Assembly: GCA_900320325.1 (NCBI GenBank)
Contig: ONRU01000017.1
Span: forward strand, 1 to 47,064
Reading direction: 5' to 3'
DNA: 47,064 nt
From: an uncultured Lachnospiraceae bacterium
GTDB taxonomy: Bacteria; Bacillota; Clostridia; Lachnospirales; Lachnospiraceae
The translations under genes were made by a program, and so were the position numbers. This document shows positions 36,601 through 46,364 of the stretch, in pieces (within the stretch, counting starts at the first letter, position 1; each line of letters starts with the position of its first letter). A model generated the notes under the pieces. That model had not been told where the DNA came from and ran no database searches. It saw only the letters and a program-made list of their open reading frames with translations.

Positions 36601-37518
36601 CGCAGAGGGAGCAGTATTCAGAATGTCCAGGAAACGGTAATTCCAGCCGCAGGAGGCTTCCACTTCTTCAGAAGCGATCATGCAGGAGGCATAATTGCGC
36701 CACAAAACGGCATTCTCCACAGAAGCCATCATGTCGGCGTCAAAGCCGACCCAGTCCAGGCGGGCATGGCTTTTGAAAACCGTATGATCCATGGCTTCCC
36801 GCATCTCCGAAAGCAGAAGGCCGTCGCCTCCGTTCAGTTCATCCGAGCCAAAGCCCCAGACAGGGCCGCCTCCGGTCCCCCAGAACAGCAGGCCGTAATG
36901 GCGGGCGGGAAAGCGTTCGGTGCAGTAATTGACAAAGGCGGCCAGTGTCCCCGCGTCCCCCATATTGGCGGGGCCGGCTGTTTCGGCAATGATCCGGTCA
37001 TCGGGATCTCTGGACAGGTCCAGGATACAATCCCGGTCAGCGGGTATACCGGACTGCCAGGCGCTGCTGCCGCCGGTCATGAGTACCACATTGGAGGTGT
37101 TAAAATCAATGCCTGCCTCCTCCATTTCCCGGATATCCTCCGAAGCCGCGCCCGCTCCGCTTTCCAGACCGGAACCATTCATGTAGATCATCACGGTATA
37201 ATTCTTTTCGGCAGTTCCGCTGCTGTCAGCAGAACGGCCTTCAGAGTCTGTGATCTCCACTTCCGTATAGCTCTTTCCGTCCCGGCTTTCCAGGAGCCCG
37301 GGATCAGAGGAATCCGGTGTCCTGTCTTCCGGCTCTTCCGCGGATTCCGGTGGCGCTTCTTCGACAGCCGGAGCGGATGAGGCGGCCGCGGCGGCTTCGG
37401 AAGCGCCCGTAGAAGCCGCGGCCGGATTACCGGTCTTCCCGGCGCAGCCGGCAGCCAGCAGAGCAGCCAGCAGAATCGCCGCGACGGAATGAAGTTTTGT
37501 TTTATTTCGTTTCATCAT
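33700..37518 (-). CDS. Clostripain-like (C11) pseudoprotease lipoprotein with BspA-type LRRs
   Basis: Paralogue of the protein at 18704, 1272 residues. It has a clear lipoprotein signal (basic start, hydrophobic core, LLAAGC lipobox), then an Ala/Ser-rich linker, a C11 domain (YTVMIYMNGSGLESGAG to about residue 480), a beta-rich region, a Thr/Ser/Asp repeat tract, and LRR_5 repeats at the C-terminus. At the positions of the catalytic residues the sequence reads FWGTGGGPVWG (Thr215 for His) and GFDADMMA (Asp262 for Cys), while surrounding residues are strongly conserved. It therefore should lack protease activity but keep the fold. ATG 37518 has CAGGA nine bases upstream. Possible roles are binding, inhibition or scaffolding at the cell surface. 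Confidence 0.9.
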   Translation of the reverse strand: MMKRNKTKLHSVAAILLAALLAAGCAGKTGNPAAASTGASEAAAAASSAPAVEEAPPESAEEPEDRTPDSSDPGLLESRDGKSYTEVEITDSEGRSADSSGTAEKNYTVMIYMNGSGLESGAGAASEDIREMEEAGIDFNTSNVVLMTGGSSAWQSGIPADRDCILDLSRDPDDRIIAETAGPANMGDAGTLAAFVNYCTERFPARHYGLLFWGTGGGPVWGFGSDELNGGDGLLLSEMREAMDHTVFKSHARLDWVGFDADMMASVENAVLWRNYASCMIASEEVEASCGWNYRFLDILNTAPSAAAFADSAVGSCRAYYDENISALHHPDLTLSAVDLDRLDRVTNALDTLVQPVMEDLRNGRYSDIRACRDRARFFGVSQAESRETGCDLADIADLASAFSDLYPDQADLLYQACEGILLARTANMSGTRGLSVYFPGWNRSLYDACETVSYSSFAPGEAYLSMIQLFMEEASGGDGTDWNLPSLEEAISSEDGYTPVLELSLTPDQASALADASYSILQKTGPGTFRPVLTDVRIPLSRDDTMSVPADPLLVRASNPYGQMEDPWYFRETVIRGSYVTYKAPDLLLTEDGADSGTEAALITERNGASFTVKTVSRKMESPFPIGRNTADAAGYTAIADAQSTAYTRPADSASPWYTWSSSPHQGQESLGLRNGLALSREPVSSFEGQFLVQLILTDLSGNSHASEAVILPSSSDREEDPAAADTSETADTSVTADTSVTADTSKTADTSVTADTSKTADTSGDAAGDKTEDDRNSTDSASAKTGVSQDGASDDQTSSEQAGQADTVPAVVFTEPTPVDVETSYGSLHFMVSADHAILLSYEGQDSALTIPAEVESIPVTEIGDGESSCIHYVFDADTYTLPDQSSPDALAPEMSVPGMLRQLVIPDSVTTIHAHAFEDCISLESVQLPASLQTLEAYAFYGCSSVNAYSISADNTAFKTVSGVLFSADGKTLWLFPAAYDTTGQSLLPASGQSPDSTHVPSDHEALPLYTYTIPEGTVRIADYAFADFDRYYDDLSLVLPSTLETIGRGAFENTAALCQITWNGGLQTIGEDAFRCCSLTELALPDSLRSVGSHAFAGNPLASVPVLPDGLTAVGAGAFDPTVRRPDSSGGHNILSCDTLQIGSAMTDLDPAAFAGILFRSFSVSDSNQDFSSRDGFLMDREGSSLLQCPSGAGPEAAVPEGTVSIESGAFAGVSGLTDLTIPDSVTEISDTAFSEDPKAALPLIFHCSYYSYAAEYAYAHGITVVSE
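35225..35350 (-). repeat. 18-bp repeats encoding a Thr/Ala/Asp/Ser tract
   Basis: Six close copies and one diverged copy of an 18-bp unit (GAGGTATCAGCAGTT plus three variable bases on the plus strand) start at 35225, 35243, 35261, 35279, 35297, 35315 and 35333. On the coding strand they give ETADTS/VTADTS/KTADTS hexapeptides. The tract links the beta-rich region and the LRR domain. Copy number is likely to vary by slippage. Confidence 0.92.
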
Positions 37519-37520
37519 AT

Positions 37521-37578
37521 GATATTGTCCTGCCCCAATATTCTTTTCCGATATTGTCCTGTTCCAATATTTTCTTTC
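37521..37578. promoter_or_regulatory. Two tandem dyads upstream of the C11 pseudoprotease
   Basis: A 29-bp segment is repeated with a few changes (37521-37549 and 37550-37578). Each copy holds the inverted repeat ATATTG-N8-CAATAT (37522-37541 and 37551-37570). They lie just upstream of the minus-strand start and its ribosome binding site, and may be operator sites or mRNA hairpins. Confidence 0.6.
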
Positions 37579-37930
37579 TGTTTTCAATCTGAATGCTTTA
37601 CAGACATTTTCAGCCGGCTGGAAACAGCATCCGCCCGCAGTCCGAAATCCGGACCGCAGGGCATAATTATATCTATTGTAACATTGAACTTCTCCATTGT
37701 CATTTACCCTGTCGGGAACCTGCAGAACCCTGGCGGATCGTAAAATGACGGCAGAAATCAGACAAGCTGTCAAATAACGGCAGAAACCCGGACAGGAAAA
37801 AGAAATCAGAGGTCAGACTTCTCCTGTTATTGTAGATTGTATACAGAACTTTGCGCCTTATTTTGTCGGTTGTGACAGAATATTTCAGAAGCTGTATTAA
37901 TTTTGTACAAATCGTGTCGGGGTGTTTCTG
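37579..37930. other. Intergenic region between divergent pseudoprotease and atp genes
   Basis: No gene recognised. A minus-strand TATAAT (complement of 37666-37671) may be the -10 box of the pseudoprotease gene, but no good -35 was found. A 5-bp hairpin GTCCG/CGGAC lies near 37640. Confidence 0.35.
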
Positions 37931-37959
37931 TTGCATTTGATTTATCTTTAATTTAGAAT
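37931..37959 (+). promoter_or_regulatory. Promoter of the atp operon
   Basis: TTGCAT (37931-37936) and TAGAAT (37954-37959) with a 17-base spacer, about 75 bases before atpI. Confidence 0.55.
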
Positions 37960-38034
37960 AACAGTAGTGCTTTATTTTCTATATGAATAGATGTCCGCTT
38001 TCGGGACAATTGTTTAAGACAAAGGAGAATATGA

Positions 38035-38460
38035 ATGCACGTTCAGGATGCGATCAAAAAGGAAACTGCCAGGATTGGAATGGCTACAGTCATAGGGACC
38101 GTTATCATGTGCGCGGTTTTTTTCGGACTGCACAGTGCCTTTCCCGAGGCGGTTCCTTTTGATTATACAGTGATATTGGGCGGGGCCGCCGGGTGCGCTG
38201 TCGCTGTCGCTAATTTCTTTTTCATGGGACTGACCGTCCAGGCCGTAACGGACGCGGGCGGGACCCAGGATCAGGCGGACAGGGACAGGGCTTTCAATAC
38301 TCTGAAGGCAAGCTACCGGAACCGGACGCTGGCCCAGCTTCTGTGGATCATCATTGCCATAGTGGCGCCCTGCTTTAATCCTGTTTCAGGGATCATTCCG
38401 CTGTTTCTGCCGGGGATCCTGATCAAGGTCCTGCATTTGACGGGAATCATTAAAGTCTGA
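38035..38460 (+). CDS. atpI: AtpI-like ATP synthase assembly/accessory protein
   Basis: The 141-residue membrane protein has four hydrophobic segments (about 15-34, 44-68, 98-115, 118-136) with a charged loop between the second and third (DQADRDRAFNTLKASYRNRTLAQ). That layout and its place directly before atpB fit the poorly conserved AtpI family, linked to c-ring assembly and cation handling. ATG 38035 has AAAGGAG at a spacing of eight; the ATG four bases earlier is in another frame. It is the first gene of the atp operon. Confidence 0.78.
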   Translation: MHVQDAIKKETARIGMATVIGTVIMCAVFFGLHSAFPEAVPFDYTVILGGAAGCAVAVANFFFMGLTVQAVTDAGGTQDQADRDRAFNTLKASYRNRTLAQLLWIIIAIVAPCFNPVSGIIPLFLPGILIKVLHLTGIIKV

Positions 38461-38539
38461 GGACGGATCGGATCATACTGGTCCCGAAGAACTCGGAACG
38501 GAACTGTTGGAATAAGGAGGAAAGGAGAAAAGAGAGTAT

Positions 38540-39307
38540 ATGGATGTTGATATTACTGGCGCGAAGATACTGGCAGAGATTAATGTTCCATTCCTGAGCA
38601 AATATCTCGGGGTCTGGCAGCTGACGGAAACACTTGTAGTCAGCTGGATCGTAATGGCCATCATTACGATCACCTGTATCATACTGACCAGGAATCTCAA
38701 GGTCGAAAACGTCTCAAAACGGCAGGCTGTCGCGGAATGGCTGGTCGAGCTGGTCACCAATCTGGTCCGCGATAACACCGGCGGCACCAAAATGGACTGG
38801 CTGATCCCGCTGGTGGCTGCTCTGTTTTCAACAAGTGTCATATCCAACCTGATCAGTCTGCTGGGCTTCCGGAGCCCGACGGCTGACCTGATGACAGAAC
38901 TGGCCTGGGCCATCATCGTTTTCATTCTGATCACCGCCAACAAGATCAAATCAATGGGTATCCTCGGATATCTGAAGGACTTCACGACGCCGATTTTCCT
39001 GATGACCCCTTTCAATATACTGGGAGAGGTCTTCACGCCCATCAGTATGGCCTGCCGTCATTTCGGCAACATTCTGTCAGGTGTCGTCATCAACGCCCTG
39101 ATCTACGCGGCCCTGGCAGTGGCTTCTTCAGCCCTGTTCGGACTGATTCCGGGCGCTGTCGGCAAAGTGCTTGCCAGTATCCCGATCCTGGATGTCGGTA
39201 TTCCGGCAATCGCCGGTGTCTATTTTGACTGGTTCTCAGGCGTCATGCAGGCATTTATCTTTACCATGCTGACGATCATGTTCATTTCCCAGGCGGCGGA
39301 AAGCTGA
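38540..39307 (+). CDS. atpB: ATP synthase F0 subunit a
   Basis: Membrane stator subunit that forms the ion half-channels with the c-ring. The 255-residue protein has five to six hydrophobic helices. The essential Arg is Arg173 in SMACRHFGNI, where many bacteria have SLRLFGN, and the PTADLMTELAWA segment is the usual aMotif. AAGGAGG and AAAGGAG lie before the ATG. It is in the standard F0 order before atpE. Confidence 0.95.
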   Translation: MDVDITGAKILAEINVPFLSKYLGVWQLTETLVVSWIVMAIITITCIILTRNLKVENVSKRQAVAEWLVELVTNLVRDNTGGTKMDWLIPLVAALFSTSVISNLISLLGFRSPTADLMTELAWAIIVFILITANKIKSMGILGYLKDFTTPIFLMTPFNILGEVFTPISMACRHFGNILSGVVINALIYAALAVASSALFGLIPGAVGKVLASIPILDVGIPAIAGVYFDWFSGVMQAFIFTMLTIMFISQAAES

Positions 39308-39356
39308 CGCTGCGGAACAGGTCAAAGAAGGTCCCCGCGGGGGCCGGATACAATGA

Positions 39357-39740
<384 letters not shown>

Positions 39741-39777
39741 ACGCCGTACAGTTCATCAGAACAGGAGGGACAATAAA

Positions 39778-40278
39778 GTGACACAGGGATTAGTAGCCAT
39801 TAATTCATGGACATTTCTGGCACAGATGCTCAACCTGTTGATCCAGATCGTACTGATCCGTAAATTCCTGCTCAAGCCCATCAAGGAGGTCATCGCCAAG
39901 CGCAAGGCCATTTCTGATGAGGAACTTGCAGTTGCCAGAAAATCCCGCGCTGAGGCGGAGGCTATGAAGGCGGAATATGAAAGCAGTATCGCCAATGCCA
40001 AAGCCGAGGCCAATGAGATTATCCAGACAGCCCAGAAGGCAGCGGATACCCGGGGCGAAGAGATCGTCGCCGCGGCGGAGAAGCATGCCGCTTCCATTAA
40101 GGCCAAGGCTGAGACGGATATTGAACAGGAACGCAAGAAGGCAGTGAATGAGCTCAAGAACGAGATCGGCGGCATTGCCGTGGATCTGGCCGGCAAGGTC
40201 ATTGAGCGTGAAATCAGCGAAAAGGACCATCAGGCTCTGATCAATGAATTTATTGAGAATGTAGGTGAGGCGTCATGA
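39778..40278 (+). CDS. atpF: ATP synthase F0 subunit b
   Basis: Peripheral stalk subunit of 166 residues. One N-terminal membrane helix (WTFLAQMLNLLIQIVLIRKFL) is followed by a long charged, Ala-rich right-handed coiled coil. The start is GTG 39778 with GGAGGG upstream. It overlaps atpH by four bases (ATGA), so the two are coupled. Confidence 0.95.
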   Translation: MTQGLVAINSWTFLAQMLNLLIQIVLIRKFLLKPIKEVIAKRKAISDEELAVARKSRAEAEAMKAEYESSIANAKAEANEIIQTAQKAADTRGEEIVAAAEKHAASIKAKAETDIEQERKKAVNELKNEIGGIAVDLAGKVIEREISEKDHQALINEFIENVGEAS

Positions 40279-40814
40279 CAAAAACTGCCGAACTTTACGG
40301 CGGAAGCCTGTATGATCTCGCGGTCGAAGAGAACTGCTCCTCTGAAATGATGGGGGAGCTGGCGCAGATCCGCGACATTTTCCGGGAGAATCCGGAATAT
40401 ATAGGCCTGCTTTCCGAGCCGGCCATTGCCAAGGCGGAACGGCTTTCTCTGATCGATCAGGCTTTTGGGACACAGGCCATGCCCTATATCGTAAATTTCC
40501 TCAAGATCCTCTGCGAAGAGGGAATGATGCGGGAATTCTTCGGATGCTGCGAAGCGTTCCGGGAACGATATAATAAAGATCATAATATTGCGGAAGCAGT
40601 CGTGACGGCTGCCGTACCGCTCACCGCTGCCCAGGCAAAGGCCCTGGAGGCCAGGCTGGAACAGATCAGCGGTAAGAACATCCTTTTAATACAGAAGACG
40701 GATCCCGCCGTGATCGGCGGCATGAAGGTGGAACTGGAAGGCCGTCAGTACGACGCCACCATATCCGGCCGCCTGTCAGGCGTACGCAGAAGGATGACAG
40801 AGGTCGTATTATAA
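40275..40814 (+). CDS. atpH: ATP synthase F1 subunit delta
   Basis: Joins the peripheral stalk to the F1 head. The 179-residue protein has the helical N-terminal domain (LYGGSLYDLAVEEN..., NFLKILCEEGMM) and the C-terminal segment VIGGMKVELEGRQYDATISGRLSGVRR typical of the family. Its start overlaps the atpF stop. Confidence 0.94.
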   Translation: MTKTAELYGGSLYDLAVEENCSSEMMGELAQIRDIFRENPEYIGLLSEPAIAKAERLSLIDQAFGTQAMPYIVNFLKILCEEGMMREFFGCCEAFRERYNKDHNIAEAVVTAAVPLTAAQAKALEARLEQISGKNILLIQKTDPAVIGGMKVELEGRQYDATISGRLSGVRRRMTEVVL

Positions 40815-40885
40815 GGGCCTCCTTTACCTGGAGATCAGGCTGCCCCGGGCAGCCTTCAGAAGCATAAAAAAGGACGGATGTAAAA

Positions 40886-42406
40886 ATGCAATTAAAACCT
40901 GAACAAATATCCAAGGTCATCCGGAGCCAGATCAAATACTATCAGAATACGATCGAACAGACAGAAACAGGCACAGTCCTGACTGTCGGTGACGGTATTG
41001 CCAGAGCCAGCGGCCTGACAGGCTGTATGGCCGGCGAGCTGCTGGAGTTTGAGGACGGCACCTTCGGAATGGCACAGAACCTGGAAGAAAACAGTGTTTC
41101 CATCGTGCTTTTCGGTACTGACCAGGGGATCAGTGAAGGACAGACCATCAAGCGCACAGGCAGAGTCGTATCTGTGCCTGTAGGCGAGGCCATGATCGGC
41201 CGTGTTGTCAACGCGATCGGCCAGCCCATTGATGGCGACGGTCCTGTCAGTACGACAGAGTTCAGGCCTGTAGAGACCATAGCGCCCGGCATCATTGCCC
41301 GCCAGCCCGTTAAAGAGCCTCTGCAGACCGGTATCAAGGCCATCGACTCCATGATCCCGATCGGACGCGGACAGCGTGAGCTGATCATCGGCGACCGTCA
41401 GACCGGTAAGACCACCATCGCGATCGATACGATCCTGAACCAGAGAGATAAGGATGTTATCTGTATTTACGTAGCCATCGGCCAGAAGCGTTCCACAGTG
41501 GCCAACCTGGTTGCCCAGCTGCAGGAAGGCGGCGCCATGGACTATACCATCGTTGTAGCGGCGACAGCTTCCGAGCCCAGCCCGCTGCAGTTCATCGCTC
41601 CCTATTCCGGCTGCGCGATGGGCGAATACTTTATGAACAAAGGCAAACACGTCCTGATCATCTATGATGATCTGTCTAAGCACGCGGTCGCTTACAGGGC
41701 CCTGTCCCTGCTGATCCGCCGTCCGCCGGGACGTGAAGCCTATCCCGGTGACGTTTTCTACCTGCACTCACGTCTGCTGGAAAGAGCGGCCAAGCTTTCC
41801 GATGAGAACGGCGGAGGTTCGCTGACAGCCCTTCCCATCATCGAGACCCAGGCAGGCGACGTCTCCGCATATATCCCGACCAACGTCATTTCCATTACCG
41901 ACGGACAGATCTTCCTGGAGACCGAGCTGTTCCACTCCGGCATCATGCCGGCGGTCAACCCCGGTATTTCCGTCTCCCGAGTCGGCGGTAATGCCCAGAT
42001 CAAGGCCATGAAGAAGGTCGCCGGTACCCTGAAACTGGTCTATGCCCAGTACAGAGAGCTGGCCAGCTTCGCCCAGTTCGGATCCGATCTGGACGCGGAT
42101 ACCAAGGCCCGTCTTGCCCAGGGTGAAAGAATCGTGGAAGTCCTCAAGCAGAACCGGAGCACCCCGATCCCTGTAGAGAAGCAGGTCGCGATCCTTTACG
42201 CGGTCATCAATGACTATCTGGGCAGGATCGAAGTTACCGACATTCATGACTTTGAAGAAGGATTCTATCAGTTCCTGGATACCAACGCCGCAGGCCTGGC
42301 CGCCATGCAGACCATCCGCTCCACCGGAGCCATGGACCAGAAGGCGGAACAGAACCTGAAGGAAGCTCTGGAAGAATATCTGGAGATTTTCCAGAAGACC
42401 AGATAA
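40886..42406 (+). CDS. atpA: ATP synthase F1 subunit alpha
   Basis: Non-catalytic nucleotide-binding subunit of F1, 506 residues as usual. P-loop GDRQTGKT at about residue 170, followed by the family sequence [26 protein letters not shown] and the signature [14 protein letters not shown]. The N-terminal beta-barrel is complete ([10 protein letters not shown]). Confidence 0.97.
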   Translation: MQLKPEQISKVIRSQIKYYQNTIEQTETGTVLTVGDGIARASGLTGCMAGELLEFEDGTFGMAQNLEENSVSIVLFGTDQGISEGQTIKRTGRVVSVPVGEAMIGRVVNAIGQPIDGDGPVSTTEFRPVETIAPGIIARQPVKEPLQTGIKAIDSMIPIGRGQRELIIGDRQTGKTTIAIDTILNQRDKDVICIYVAIGQKRSTVANLVAQLQEGGAMDYTIVVAATASEPSPLQFIAPYSGCAMGEYFMNKGKHVLIIYDDLSKHAVAYRALSLLIRRPPGREAYPGDVFYLHSRLLERAAKLSDENGGGSLTALPIIETQAGDVSAYIPTNVISITDGQIFLETELFHSGIMPAVNPGISVSRVGGNAQIKAMKKVAGTLKLVYAQYRELASFAQFGSDLDADTKARLAQGERIVEVLKQNRSTPIPVEKQVAILYAVINDYLGRIEVTDIHDFEEGFYQFLDTNAAGLAAMQTIRSTGAMDQKAEQNLKEALEEYLEIFQKTR

Positions 42407-42485
42407 AAGCATTGTTAGATATCCCGATCCGGACCGGGATCCCCCGCGGATACCGGATCTGACAGGGATATGAGGAGGAAAACGC

Positions 42486-43349
42486 ATGGCTTCTAATATG
42501 AAAGCTGTAAAGCTCCGTATGAAGAGCATCGAAAGCACCATGCAGATCACCAGGGCAATGCAGCTGGTCGCGGCTTCCAAGCTGCGCAGGGCCAAGGAAC
42601 GGGCCGACAATACCCGGCCTACGTTCAAGATGCTCCGCGATACACTGCTGGATATCTCCCTGACCAATACCGAATTCACCTCCGTATATTCAACAGCCTC
42701 TGAGAACAAGAAATGGCTCTATGTAGTCATTGCCGGCGACAGGGGAATGGCAGGCGGATACAACTCCAACCTGTTCAAGAAGATGATGGAGCTGACAGAG
42801 GGCAAGGAATATGATGTCCTGCCCCTTGGTAAAAAGGCAGTGGAATTCTACAGACGCAGAAAGGTCAATATGATCACGGACGCTTTCGCGGAGGTGGCGA
42901 ATGTCAATATCGGCGACTGCTTCAGTATCGCCAATATTATCTGTGACGCCTATAAGAACGGAGAATATGGTCATATCGCTCTGTGCTACACGGGATTCAT
43001 TTCCATGCTGACACAGAGACCCAGTCAGTCATCGCTCCTGCCCCTTTCCGACTTCAAGGCGGAAGCCGAGGACGCGGAAAGAGTAAAGGCAAAGGGCCTG
43101 ATCCTGTATGAGCCTGACAGTGAAACAGTATTCGATGCGATCGTACCCCAGTATCTGGCGGCTCTGATCAGCGGTGCAATGTTTGAGTCTGTCGCCAGCG
43201 AACTGGCGGCCAGAAGAACAGCCATGGACGCGGCGACCAAGAACGCGGGCGAAATGCTCGACAAACTGGGTCTGTACTACAACCGTGCCCGTCAGGCAAG
43301 CATTACACAGGAGATCACGGAGATTGTGGCCGGTGCTGAGGGAACCTGA
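42486..43349 (+). CDS. atpG: ATP synthase F1 subunit gamma
   Basis: Central rotor shaft, 287 residues. The N-terminal helix has MKSIESTMQITRAMQLVAASKLRRA and the C-terminal helix has ARRTAMDAATKNAGEML..YNRARQASITQEITEIVAGAE, both forming the coiled coil that turns inside the alpha/beta ring. The Rossmann-like middle part begins VIAGDRGMAGGYN. GAGGAGG lies just before ATG 42486. Confidence 0.96.
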   Translation: MASNMKAVKLRMKSIESTMQITRAMQLVAASKLRRAKERADNTRPTFKMLRDTLLDISLTNTEFTSVYSTASENKKWLYVVIAGDRGMAGGYNSNLFKKMMELTEGKEYDVLPLGKKAVEFYRRRKVNMITDAFAEVANVNIGDCFSIANIICDAYKNGEYGHIALCYTGFISMLTQRPSQSSLLPLSDFKAEAEDAERVKAKGLILYEPDSETVFDAIVPQYLAALISGAMFESVASELAARRTAMDAATKNAGEMLDKLGLYYNRARQASITQEITEIVAGAEGT

Positions 43350-43355
43350 GCATAA

Positions 43356-44774
<1,419 letters not shown>

Positions 44775-44792
44775 AGGAAGGAGGGTACAGCT

Positions 44793-45203
44793 ATGGCAGC
44801 AGCCTTCCATCTGCATATCGCAGATCTTGACGGAATTGTCTATGACGGACAGGCCCAGATGATTTCCTGCCGTACGATCGACGGTGAAGTTGCCATCCTG
44901 GCAAAACACATCAATTATATTTCCGCCATTTCCGTCGGCAGGGCAGCAGTCATCATGGAGGACGGCAGCAGACGTGAGGCGGCCTGCGTAGGCGGCATGC
45001 TTACCATGGTCGACAATTACTGCAGAATGATCTGCAATACCTGGGAATGGACCGAAGAGATCGACGTAGAACGCGCTAAAGAAGCTCTGAAAAGAGCGGA
45101 GAAGAGGCTGGCGGATCCGGCTTCCAGTGAGAAGACCAAGCATGCAGCCCGGCAGAAGAAAAAAAGAGCGGAGCTGCGGCTTCAGCTTACAGGAAACAAA
45201 TGA
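44793..45203 (+). CDS. atpC: ATP synthase F1 subunit epsilon
   Basis: Rotor subunit and intrinsic regulator, 136 residues. An N-terminal beta-sandwich (FHLHIADLDGIVYDGQAQMISCRTIDGEVAILAKH) and two C-terminal helices (EEIDVERAKEALKRAEKRL, HAARQKKKRAELRLQL) match the family. AAGGAGG lies before ATG 44793. It is the last atp gene. Confidence 0.93.
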   Translation: MAAAFHLHIADLDGIVYDGQAQMISCRTIDGEVAILAKHINYISAISVGRAAVIMEDGSRREAACVGGMLTMVDNYCRMICNTWEWTEEIDVERAKEALKRAEKRLADPASSEKTKHAARQKKKRAELRLQLTGNK

Positions 45204-45211
45204 TGCAACAG

Positions 45212-45246
45212 TTCCCCTCGCGGGGAGAACCGCGGGGGGAATTATT
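45212..45246 (+). terminator. Hairpin between atpC and the second guaA
   Basis: A 12-bp stem (45212-45223 with 45230-45241, one G-T pair) and a six-base loop are followed by TTATTT. The weak T tract suggests partial termination, so some atp transcripts may read into the guaA-like gene, which has no separate promoter that I can see. Confidence 0.6.
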
Positions 45247-45268
45247 TGGTAAAGGAGAGAAGAGCCAT

Positions 45269-46279
45269 ATGGCAGATTTTAACATCGCAGAATATTATCA
45301 GAGCAACGTACGTCCCGATTCCATGGAAAGGATCACGACACCGGAACTGGCGAAGGAATTCATCGACGAGCAGGTCGAGCTGATCCGGAAACAGGTCGGT
45401 GACGGCAAGGTCCTCCTGGCCCTGTCCGGCGGCGTGGATTCCAGCGTTGTAGCAGCCCTTCTGATCAAAGCGATCGGAAAGCAGCTGACCTGTATCCATG
45501 TCAACCACGGCCTTATGAGAAAGGGCGAGTCCCAGCAGGTAATCGATGTATTTCAGAAGCAGCTGGGCGCCAATCTGATCTATATTGACGCCACAGACCG
45601 TTTCCTGGATCTGCTGGCAGGCGTTGAGGAACCCGAGCAGAAGAGAAAGATCATCGGCGGCGAGTTCATTAAAGTTTTTGATGAAGAGGCTTCCAAACTG
45701 ACCGGCATCGGCTTCCTGGGCCAGGGCACCATCTATCCTGATATCCTGGAGTCCAAGGACGGCATCAAGGCCCATCACAACGTGGGCGGCCTTCCTGAGG
45801 ATGTGGAGCTGGAACTGGTAGAACCCGTCAAGCTTCTGTACAAAGACGAAGTCCGCATGGTCGGAAGAGCCCTGGGACTGCCGGAGTCCATGGTAGACCG
45901 TCAGCCTTTCCCGGGCCCCGGCCTGGGCGTACGCTGCACCGGCGCCATCACCCGTGACAGACTGGAGGCGGTCAGGGAGTCTGACGCCATCCTGCGTGAA
46001 GAGTTCGCGAAGGCAGGCCTCAACAAGACAGTCTGGCAGTACTTCACAGTCGTACCGCCCTTCAAAGCGACCGGCATCAAGGACGGAAAGAGAGCTTTTG
46101 AATGGTCCTGCATCATCCGCGCTATCAATACCAAAGACGCGGTCACCGCGACCATCGAGCATGTGGACTGGGATCTGCTGGATAAGATCTCCTACAGGAT
46201 CACCCACGAGGTCCCTGGCATCAACCGCTGCCTCTATGACATCACGGCCAAGCCCACCGGCACGATTGAGTTCGAATAA
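45269..46279 (+). CDS. GMP synthase-like protein lacking the amidotransferase domain
   Basis: The 336-residue protein matches only the C-terminal two thirds of GuaA: PP-loop SGGVDSS at 53-59, the ATP-pyrophosphatase lid region, HHNVGGLPE, and the dimerisation domain with [12 protein letters not shown] and a GTIEFE end. There is no glutamine amidotransferase domain; in its place is a 45-residue N-terminal helix pair. It resembles the split archaeal GuaAb type and would need free ammonia or a separate glutaminase subunit, none of which is adjacent. ATG 45269 has AAAGGAGA at a spacing of ten. A full-length guaA is at 1729, so this is a second, possibly specialised, XMP aminase. Confidence 0.9.
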   Translation: MADFNIAEYYQSNVRPDSMERITTPELAKEFIDEQVELIRKQVGDGKVLLALSGGVDSSVVAALLIKAIGKQLTCIHVNHGLMRKGESQQVIDVFQKQLGANLIYIDATDRFLDLLAGVEEPEQKRKIIGGEFIKVFDEEASKLTGIGFLGQGTIYPDILESKDGIKAHHNVGGLPEDVELELVEPVKLLYKDEVRMVGRALGLPESMVDRQPFPGPGLGVRCTGAITRDRLEAVRESDAILREEFAKAGLNKTVWQYFTVVPPFKATGIKDGKRAFEWSCIIRAINTKDAVTATIEHVDWDLLDKISYRITHEVPGINRCLYDITAKPTGTIEFE

Positions 46280-46288
46280 TTAAAAAAC

Positions 46289-46327
46289 AGCGGGAAGTCC
46301 TATAAATAAAGGCTTCCCGCTCTCTTT
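46289..46327 (+). terminator. Terminator following the second guaA
   Basis: AGCGGGAAG (46289-46297) pairs with CTTCCCGCT (46313-46321), with additional inner pairs, followed by CTCTTTG. Confidence 0.82.
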
Positions 46328-46364
46328 GTCAATAAAATGTCAACACTAATCTCAATTTCTTGTT

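Noticed and set aside
35401-37380. Long plus-strand open frame of 659 codons
   Set aside because: It lies opposite the C11 pseudoprotease, has low-complexity composition, no ribosome binding site and no recognisable domain; the minus-strand gene explains it.
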